DNA from: Sphingobium sp. CR2-8
Lineage (GTDB): Bacteria > Pseudomonadota > Alphaproteobacteria > Sphingomonadales > Sphingomonadaceae
Direction: 5' to 3'
Length of the DNA: 64,000 bases
NCBI RefSeq assembly: GCF_035818615.1
Contig: NZ_JAYKZY010000002.1
Span: 1,924,501 to 1,988,500, forward strand
Shown: positions 59,041 to 64,000 of the stretch, one piece after another
Numbering within the stretch: position 1 is the stretch's first letter
Layout: each line of letters begins with the position of its first letter
Program-made: the position numbers and the translations under genes
Notes under the pieces: generated by a model
Database searches by the model: none
What the model was told of the DNA's origin: nothing
What the model saw: the letters and a program-made list of their open reading frames with translations, nothing else

Positions 59041-60161
59041 GGCACCATCACCTGGCGGATCGCCTGGCCATCGGCCAGCGTGTCGAGCAGGCCGTTGATG
59101 TCGCGCAATGGACTGACGGAGGTGAGCAGCCTTTCCACCGGCAGGCGCCCCGCTCGCCACAATGCGATATAGCGCGGGATGTCGCGGGCGGGCACGGATG
59201 ATCCCATATAGCTTCCAATCAGCGTCTTGCCGTCGGCGACGGGGGAGATGGCGGGAATGTCGAAAATGTCGGCCGGGTTGGGCAAGCCTACGGTGACGAT
59301 GCGGCCACCGCGACGGGCGGCGGCCCATGCGGCCTTCAGGACGACGCCCTTGCCCACGGTTTCGATGACGATATCGGGACCACCATCGGGAAACACATCC
59401 GGCAGCATCGCCGTCGCCTCTTCCGGCGCGCAGGCCTGTGCGCCCAGATCGATGGCGATGGCGCGCTTGTCCGCGGAGGGATCGACGGCCAGAATCGTCG
59501 CGGCCCCGCTCGCTCGCGCCGCCAGCAGCGCCGACAGCCCGACCCCGCCCAGACCATAGATCAACGCCGTTTCGCCCGGCCGCAACTGCGCCGAATTCAT
59601 GACCGCGCCCGCACCCGTCAGCACCGCGCAACCGAACAGGGCGGCGATTTCGGGCGGCAGGTCGCGATCGACCTTCACCGCCGACCGGCGATCGACCACC
59701 GCATGGGTGGCGAAGGCGGAACAACCCAGATGATGATGCACCTCACAGCCGCCGTCATGCAGGCGGCGACCGCCGTTCAACAACCGCCCCTCGCCATTGG
59801 CGGCCGCGCCGACGCCGCACATATAGGGTTCGCCCGACCGGCAGCGCACGCACTCGCCGCAGGACGGCAGGAAGGCCAGGATGACCCGGTCGCCCACGGC
59901 GAAGGTCGCGTCGTCCGCGCTGCCCAGCGCCTCGACGATGCCGGTCGCTTCATGCCCCAGCGCCATCGGCATCGGGCGGGGCCGATCGCCATTCACGACC
60001 GACAGGTCCGAATGGCACAGGCCCGCCGCATCGATGCGGATCAGCAGTTCGCCCGGACGCGGGGCATCCAGCTCCAGCTCCGCCAGGCGCAGCGGCGGCG
60101 TATCGCCATAGGGGCGCACATTGTCGCCCGAACGATCGAGAACGGCGGCGGTGATGCGCAT
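59037..60161 (-). CDS. Zinc-dependent alcohol dehydrogenase (class III/benzyl alcohol type)
   Basis: 374 aa MDR dehydrogenase with both zinc sites: GLCHSDL and GHEATG for the catalytic zinc, and CGECVRCRSGEPYMC for the structural zinc. The Rossmann motif is IYGLGGVGLSAL. The length and the long loop match the class III and aryl-alcohol dehydrogenase group. The start at 60161 overlaps the lyase stop by one base. It probably oxidises an alcohol produced by or feeding the hydratase-lyase steps encoded before it. Confidence 0.87.
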   Translation of the reverse strand: MRITAAVLDRSGDNVRPYGDTPPLRLAELELDAPRPGELLIRIDAAGLCHSDLSVVNGDRPRPMPMALGHEATGIVEALGSADDATFAVGDRVILAFLPSCGECVRCRSGEPYMCGVGAAANGEGRLLNGGRRLHDGGCEVHHHLGCSAFATHAVVDRRSAVKVDRDLPPEIAALFGCAVLTGAGAVMNSAQLRPGETALIYGLGGVGLSALLAARASGAATILAVDPSADKRAIAIDLGAQACAPEEATAMLPDVFPDGGPDIVIETVGKGVVLKAAWAAARRGGRIVTVGLPNPADIFDIPAISPVADGKTLIGSYMGSSVPARDIPRYIALWRAGRLPVERLLTSVSPLRDINGLLDTLADGQAIRQVMVP

Positions 60162-61021
60162 CAGCCGGCCTGCCCCCATTTCTTGTCGAACGCCCAGACA
60201 TCCTCGAACCCGATCATCGAGCAAAAGGTCTTGAAGTCGAACAGTTCGGACGCGTCGGGTTCGCCGATGCCTTCTTCCTTCAGGCGGATGAGCGCCTTTT
60301 CCATCGCCGTCACCGCGACCAGGCTGGTGAGCGAGGGGTAAATGGCGAAGGCGAAGCCGATATCCGACAGGACATTGCCCGCCAGGGGCGGGGTGAGGCC
60401 GCCATTGGACATGTTCGCCATCACCGGCAGGTCGAAGGCGTTGCAGACCAGATGCATTTCCTCCTCGCTCTGAAGCGCTTCGGGAAACAGCACATCCGCC
60501 CCCGCCTTCGCATAGGCTTCGAGGCGACGGAGCGTGCCGTCAAGCCCTTCGGACTGGCGCGCGTCGGTGCGGGCGATGATCAGCATCTCTTCGCGCGCGT
60601 CGGCCGCCACGCGAACCTTCTGCGCCATATCCTCAGATGACACGACCCGCTTATAGGGGGTGTGGCCGCATTTCTTGGGAAATTCCTGATCCTCGATCTG
60701 GATCGCGGAAATGCCGGCCGCCTCATAGCCCTTGACCGTATGATGGACGTTGAGCAGGCCACCATAGCCGGTATCGGCGTCAGCGATCAGCGCCGCCTTC
60801 GACGTGCGCTTCACCGTCGCCATGCGATCGATCATCTCGGAATAGCCCGCAATGCCCGCGTCGGGCAGGCCGTAGGCGGACGCCGTCAGCCAGTAGCCGG
60901 TGCCGTAGATCACGTCGAAGCCGACCCGGTCGGCGGTCACGGCGGCAATCATGTCCTGCACGCCGGGCACGACGAAGAAGGATTTTGCGGCGAGCTTGTC
61001 GCGCAGGCGGGTGTCGGTCAT
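60161..61021 (-). CDS. Isocitrate lyase/PEP mutase-family carbon-carbon lyase
   Basis: 286 aa of the 2-methylisocitrate lyase/dimethylmalate lyase group. The metal Asp pair is Asp81/Asp83 in ADADTGYG. The catalytic loop carries the KKCGH motif (Lys116-His120) with Cys118, which distinguishes true lyases from mutases. Members split 2-hydroxy-dicarboxylates into pyruvate or glyoxylate plus an acid. It lies 4 bp after the LeuD-like hydratase subunit, an arrangement like dimethylmaleate hydratase with 2,3-dimethylmalate lyase. That substrate is inferred. Confidence 0.87.
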   Translation of the reverse strand: MTDTRLRDKLAAKSFFVVPGVQDMIAAVTADRVGFDVIYGTGYWLTASAYGLPDAGIAGYSEMIDRMATVKRTSKAALIADADTGYGGLLNVHHTVKGYEAAGISAIQIEDQEFPKKCGHTPYKRVVSSEDMAQKVRVAADAREEMLIIARTDARQSEGLDGTLRRLEAYAKAGADVLFPEALQSEEEMHLVCNAFDLPVMANMSNGGLTPPLAGNVLSDIGFAFAIYPSLTSLVAVTAMEKALIRLKEEGIGEPDASELFDFKTFCSMIGFEDVWAFDKKWGQAG

Positions 61022-61025
61022 GTAT

Positions 61026-61622
61026 CTATCCTTTAGTCCAGAGCCAGGGGGCGCTCGCCTGCTGCGCCGCTTCGAACGCGGCGATGTCGTGCCCGTGCAG
61101 CGCGCGGATGCGCGCAATGTCGTTCCAACCGTTGAGCAGCGCTTCGCGCCGCCCGTCGTCCACCTCGAACGGGATCGGTGCAGCGTCACCCACCGTCACG
61201 GTTTTCGCGTCCAGTGAGACAGCGAAATGGACAGTTGCATCGGCTGCGCTTCGCAGCCTCTCTATTGTTTCACTATCGAAACATATGGGCAGCTGGCCAT
61301 TTTTGAAGCAGTTGGAAAAGAAGATTTCGCCGAAACTTTCCGCGATGATGACGCGGATTCCCAGCCCCGCCAGCGCCCATGGCGCCTGTTCCCGGCTGGA
61401 GCCGCAGCCGAAATTGGGACCGGCGATCAGGATCGGCGGCGCGGTTTCCACACCGGGCGCGAGCGGAAAGCCCGGCGCGTCGCGGCGATCGTGAAAGGCG
61501 TAGCGGCCCAGCCCCTTCTTCTCCGTGATCAGCAGGAAGCGCGCGGGATAGATGATGTCGGTATCGACATCGGCGTCGGGCAGCGACAGCGCTTGGCCGG
61601 TGACGGTGACGAGCGGCGTCAT
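61026..61622 (-). CDS. Small subunit of aconitase-family hydro-lyase (LeuD-like)
   Basis: 198 aa swivel-domain subunit as in isopropylmalate isomerase: [11 protein letters not shown] and [17 protein letters not shown] are the conserved motifs. ATG 61622 overlaps the LeuC-like stop (ATGA). No leuB or leuA accompanies it, and its partners are catabolic, so a biosynthetic leuD role is doubtful. It should form a heterodimer with the large subunit to hydrate or dehydrate a substituted maleate/malate. Confidence 0.87.
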   Translation of the reverse strand: MTPLVTVTGQALSLPDADVDTDIIYPARFLLITEKKGLGRYAFHDRRDAPGFPLAPGVETAPPILIAGPNFGCGSSREQAPWALAGLGIRVIIAESFGEIFFSNCFKNGQLPICFDSETIERLRSAADATVHFAVSLDAKTVTVGDAAPIPFEVDDGRREALLNGWNDIARIRALHGHDIAAFEAAQQASAPWLWTKG

Positions 61623-62995
61623 GCGTATACCCTCACATCGACGATATGGCCCGCCAGCGCGGCGGCGGCGACCATGGCGGGACTCATCAGGTGGGTGCGT
61701 GCGCCCGCGCCCTGCCGCCCCTCGAAATTGCGGTTGGAGGTGGAGGCGCAGCGCGCGCCCGCCGGCAGTCGGTCGTCGTTCATGGCGACGCACAGCGAAC
61801 AGCCCGGATCGCGCCATTCGAACCCTGCATCGATGAAGATGCGGTCCAGCCCTTCGGCTTCGGCCTGCCGCTTGACCGCGCCGGACCCCGGCACCACCAG
61901 CGCGCGGACACCGGGGGCGACATGCCCCCGCGCAGCGATCGCGGCGGCGGCGCGCAGATCCTCGATCCGGCCATTGGTACAGCTGCCAATAAAGGCATGG
62001 TCGATGGCAAGGCCGTCGATCGCATCGCCGGGGGTGAGCGCCATATAGGCCAGCGCCTTGGTCAGCTTTGCCTCGCCCGCCGGGACCATGGCGGTGACGG
62101 GCAGGACCTGATCCGGGCTGGTGCCGAAGGTGACATGCGGCGCGATGCTGTCGGCAGCGATTATGACCTCGGCATCGAACGGCGCGTCCGGGTCGCTGGG
62201 CAGCGTCCGCCAATAGGCGAGCGCCGCGTCCCAGTCCGCGCCGTGCGGCACGCGCGGGCGGCCTTTGAGATAGGCGAAGGTCGTGTCGTCCGGCGCGACC
62301 AGGCCGGTGCGCGATCCGGCCTCGATCGCCATGTTGCACAAAGTCATGCGGCCTTCCATCGAGAGGCCCCGCACGGCCTCACCGGTGAACTCGATCGCGT
62401 AGCCGACCGCCCCGGATGCGCCGATTTTGCCGATCAGGGCGAGCGCCATATCCTTGGCCGTGACGCCGGGTTGCAGCGCACCGGTGAAGGTGACGCGCAT
62501 CCGCTGCGCCTTCGTCTGCCACAGCGCCTGGCAGGCCATGACGATGCCGCATTCGCTGGCCCCGATGCCGAAGGCGAGCGTGCCGAACGCGCCATGGGTC
62601 GCGCTATGGCTGTCGCCGCAGACCAGGGTGATGCCGGGCAGCGTGAAGCCCTGTTCCGGGCCGATCACATGGACGATGCCCTGGCCCTGCCCCGTCAGCG
62701 ACAGATATTCGATGCCGAACTGCGCGCAATTGCTTTCCAGCAGCGCGACCTGGGCGGCGGCCTGTGGATCGGCAATCGCCGCGTCCCGGTCATGCGTAGG
62801 CACGCTATGGTCCGCCACCGCAAGCTGGGTCGCGGGCCGGTGGACGGTCAGGCCATCCTCACGCAGCAGTTCGAAGGATTGCGGCGTGCTGACTTCGTGG
62901 AGCAGATGGTGGTCGACATAGAGCAATGTCTGGCCGTCCGCGCCCTGCGCCACGACATGGGCGTCCCACAATTTGTCATAGAGCGTGCGCGCCAT
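61619..62995 (-). CDS. Large 4Fe-4S subunit of aconitase-family hydro-lyase (LeuC-like)
   Basis: 458 aa with the 4Fe-4S ligands Cys339 (IGSCTNG), Cys399 and Cys402 (DPGCSLC). [14 protein letters not shown] is the substrate-binding segment. The length is close to bacterial LeuC. Position between a deacetylase-fold hydrolase (one-base overlap) and the LeuD-like subunit, with a PEP-mutase-family lyase downstream, indicates catabolic hydration of an unsaturated dicarboxylate such as an alkylmaleate, rather than leucine synthesis. True isopropylmalate isomerase activity cannot be excluded. Confidence 0.88.
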   Translation of the reverse strand: MARTLYDKLWDAHVVAQGADGQTLLYVDHHLLHEVSTPQSFELLREDGLTVHRPATQLAVADHSVPTHDRDAAIADPQAAAQVALLESNCAQFGIEYLSLTGQGQGIVHVIGPEQGFTLPGITLVCGDSHSATHGAFGTLAFGIGASECGIVMACQALWQTKAQRMRVTFTGALQPGVTAKDMALALIGKIGASGAVGYAIEFTGEAVRGLSMEGRMTLCNMAIEAGSRTGLVAPDDTTFAYLKGRPRVPHGADWDAALAYWRTLPSDPDAPFDAEVIIAADSIAPHVTFGTSPDQVLPVTAMVPAGEAKLTKALAYMALTPGDAIDGLAIDHAFIGSCTNGRIEDLRAAAAIAARGHVAPGVRALVVPGSGAVKRQAEAEGLDRIFIDAGFEWRDPGCSLCVAMNDDRLPAGARCASTSNRNFEGRQGAGARTHLMSPAMVAAAALAGHIVDVRVYA

Positions 62996-63909
62996 CAGGA
63001 CACCTGCGCGACGATATCGTCGCCGCGGGCAAAGCCATGGCCGTCCTGCGCCGCCAGCCAGCCGAGCAGCCGCTCGAACGCGTCGATGCGGTAGGGCAGC
63101 CCTATGATATAGGGGGTGATGTTGAGCGGCAGCATGCGCCCGCCATGCGCTTTCGCCTCGCCATCCAGCCAGTGGAAGGCGTCGCGAATCTGCTCGCCAT
63201 AGCTGTCCACCGACTGCTGTTGCACGGTCAATATCTGGCGGTCGGACAGTTCGTGGTTGAGCGGCAGGTTGAGGATGCTGCCCGCCGCCGTTTGCATAGC
63301 ATAGGGCAGGTCGTCATTCACCCAGTCGCACATATAGGACAGGCCCGCTTGCGCCAGCAGCCGGGGCGTGTCGAAGCTTTGCGACCGGGCGATGGAGAGC
63401 CAGCCGGTCGGCCGTGCGCCCGCCGCCGCCTCGATCGCGTCGAGCGCCCCGGCGATCAGCGCACGCTCGGCATCCTCGCCGATACCGGTCGCGATCGTAC
63501 CGTTCATGTCGGTGCTATGCGCGATGATCTCATGCCCGCCCGCCACGATGTCGCGGATGAGTTGGGGATAGCGCTCTGCGATAGCGCCATTGGCGGCGAC
63601 GGAGATGCGCGCGCCGACCTTTTCGGCGGCGTCCAGCAAACGGTAGATGCCGACCCGGCTGCCATAATCGCGCGCGGTGTAATGGCGATAGTCGGGATAG
63701 GCGGTCTGCATATGGCCGGGGGCACGAAAGGGCTTGTCGGCGGGCGTGATCGGGAACCATTCGAGGTCCACGACGATCCAGGTCAGGACGCGCTTGCCGT
63801 CGGCCCACTGCACCGGCGGGCGGGTGAAGATGTTGGACCAGCGATAGAGGTCATGGTCCATCCCTTCCCTGCGATGCGGATAGTCCAGATAGGCGGGATC
63901 CAGGGTCAT
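62995..63909 (-). CDS. PuuE-like polysaccharide-deacetylase-fold hydrolase
   Basis: 304 aa NodB-fold protein. The first motif reads VVDLEWFP (47-54) and the HxxxH motif reads His131-STD-Met135, so the second zinc His is missing. [19 protein letters not shown] and [12 protein letters not shown] are hallmarks of the PuuE/cyclic-amide hydrolase branch. It lies between another such gene (4-bp overlap) and the LeuC-like gene (one-base overlap). Ring opening of a cyclic imide or amide, giving the acid for hydration, is a reasonable inference. Confidence 0.83.
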   Translation of the reverse strand: MTLDPAYLDYPHRREGMDHDLYRWSNIFTRPPVQWADGKRVLTWIVVDLEWFPITPADKPFRAPGHMQTAYPDYRHYTARDYGSRVGIYRLLDAAEKVGARISVAANGAIAERYPQLIRDIVAGGHEIIAHSTDMNGTIATGIGEDAERALIAGALDAIEAAAGARPTGWLSIARSQSFDTPRLLAQAGLSYMCDWVNDDLPYAMQTAAGSILNLPLNHELSDRQILTVQQQSVDSYGEQIRDAFHWLDGEAKAHGGRMLPLNITPYIIGLPYRIDAFERLLGWLAAQDGHGFARGDDIVAQVS

Positions 63910-63998
63910 GCGCTTTGCGCCTCCGCCGCGTCATAATAATGGGCCAGATAATGGTCGGCGATGTCGCCGCTGCGCGTGATCCAGGCGCGGCCGTCCGC
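63906..63998 (-). CDS. C-terminal end of another deacetylase-fold hydrolase, cut by window edge
   Basis: Only the last 30 codons before TGA 63908-63906 are visible, reading WITRSGDIADHYLAHYYDAA. The phrase TR-x2-DIADHYL is the usual C-terminal signature of PuuE-like hydrolases, close to ATREEIAEWYL in the gene at 32.9 kb. It overlaps the next gene by 4 bp (ATGA). Thus two such hydrolases are encoded in tandem at the head of the visible operon. Confidence 0.65.
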   Translation of the reverse strand, partial: ADGRAWITRSGDIADHYLAHYYDAAEAQSA

Positions 63999-64000
63999 CG

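Noticed and set aside
61026..62995. LeuC/LeuD-like genes considered as ordinary leucine biosynthesis genes
   Set aside because: No leuA or leuB is near, and the genes are embedded with overlaps in an operon of hydrolases, a carbon-carbon lyase and a dehydrogenase. Biosynthetic function is kept only as an alternative.
1..64000. Search for CRISPR arrays, tRNA or rRNA genes, insertion sequences and phage attachment sites
   Set aside because: No regularly spaced repeats, cloverleaf-like sequences, transposase-like ORFs or terminal inverted repeats were recognised by eye. A covariance-model scan was not possible.

Overview
The window looks like chromosomal or large-plasmid DNA of a sphingomonad (alphaproteobacterium, Sphingomonadales). 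I infer this from the high GC content, the dense ATGA/TGATG-overlapped operons, the TonB-dependent receptor, the GPH-type MFS carriers and the Ior-type molybdenum hydroxylase. No rRNA, tRNA, CRISPR array, insertion sequence or phage gene was seen. The assignment is by protein character only. Nearly all of the window is catabolic or nutrient-acquisition DNA.

1-11.3 kb is a sulfur-scavenging block. ssuC-ssuB, a cysteine-dioxygenase-type cupin, a multi-domain rhodanese and an SsuD-like flavin monooxygenase (cut by the left edge) run leftward. A LysR gene diverges from them. A second leftward operon holds a 45-aa small ORF, a lipoprotein SsuA-type binding protein, an SfnB-like acyl-CoA-dehydrogenase-family flavoprotein and a D-2-hydroxyacid dehydrogenase. 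Rightward lie a FAD/NAD(P)-binding protein and an NtaA/DszA-type monooxygenase. A dyad ACCTAT-N11-ATARGT sits at nearly the same distance upstream of ssuC and of the NtaA-type gene.

11.3-16.9 kb holds a small outer-membrane protein, a transglutaminase-like gene broken by a one-base shift in a C run, an HMG-CoA-lyase-type gene with a class III CoA-transferase, and a succinate-semialdehyde dehydrogenase. 17-27 kb is a leftward unit: FAD aromatic monooxygenase, cytochrome c, molybdopterin subunit, SUMF1-like protein, 2Fe-2S subunit, MFS carrier and esterase, with a TonB receptor upstream. This suggests uptake and hydroxylation of an aromatic or N-heterocyclic compound.

27-47 kb is an unusual catabolic island built from paired paralogues: two methyltransferases, each followed by a homologous small helical protein; two VAO-type FAD oxidases; two DUF proteins with an AGTF/RH motif; two VOC proteins. 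Around them are an Asp/Glu-racemase-superfamily protein without the usual cysteines, a PuuE-like deacetylase-fold hydrolase, PrpD, SDR and HapK-like genes, a KstD/fumarate-reductase-type flavoprotein, an MFS carrier, a quinone reductase and a B3-type metallo-beta-lactamase fold protein with Glu at the first ligand. I do not recognise the substrate.

47-58 kb has an alpha/beta-hydrolase, a GntR/HutC regulator, a medium-chain dehydrogenase, an amine oxidase, a GPH carrier with a periplasmic binding protein, and two tandem SsuD-like monooxygenases. 58-64 kb is one tightly overlapped leftward operon: two deacetylase-fold hydrolases (one cut by the right edge), LeuC/LeuD-like hydratase subunits, a PEP-mutase/isocitrate-lyase-family lyase, a zinc dehydrogenase and a serine-less alpha/beta-hydrolase. 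Its composition parallels imide-ring opening, then hydration of an alkylated maleate, then carbon-carbon cleavage. That pathway is a hypothesis.
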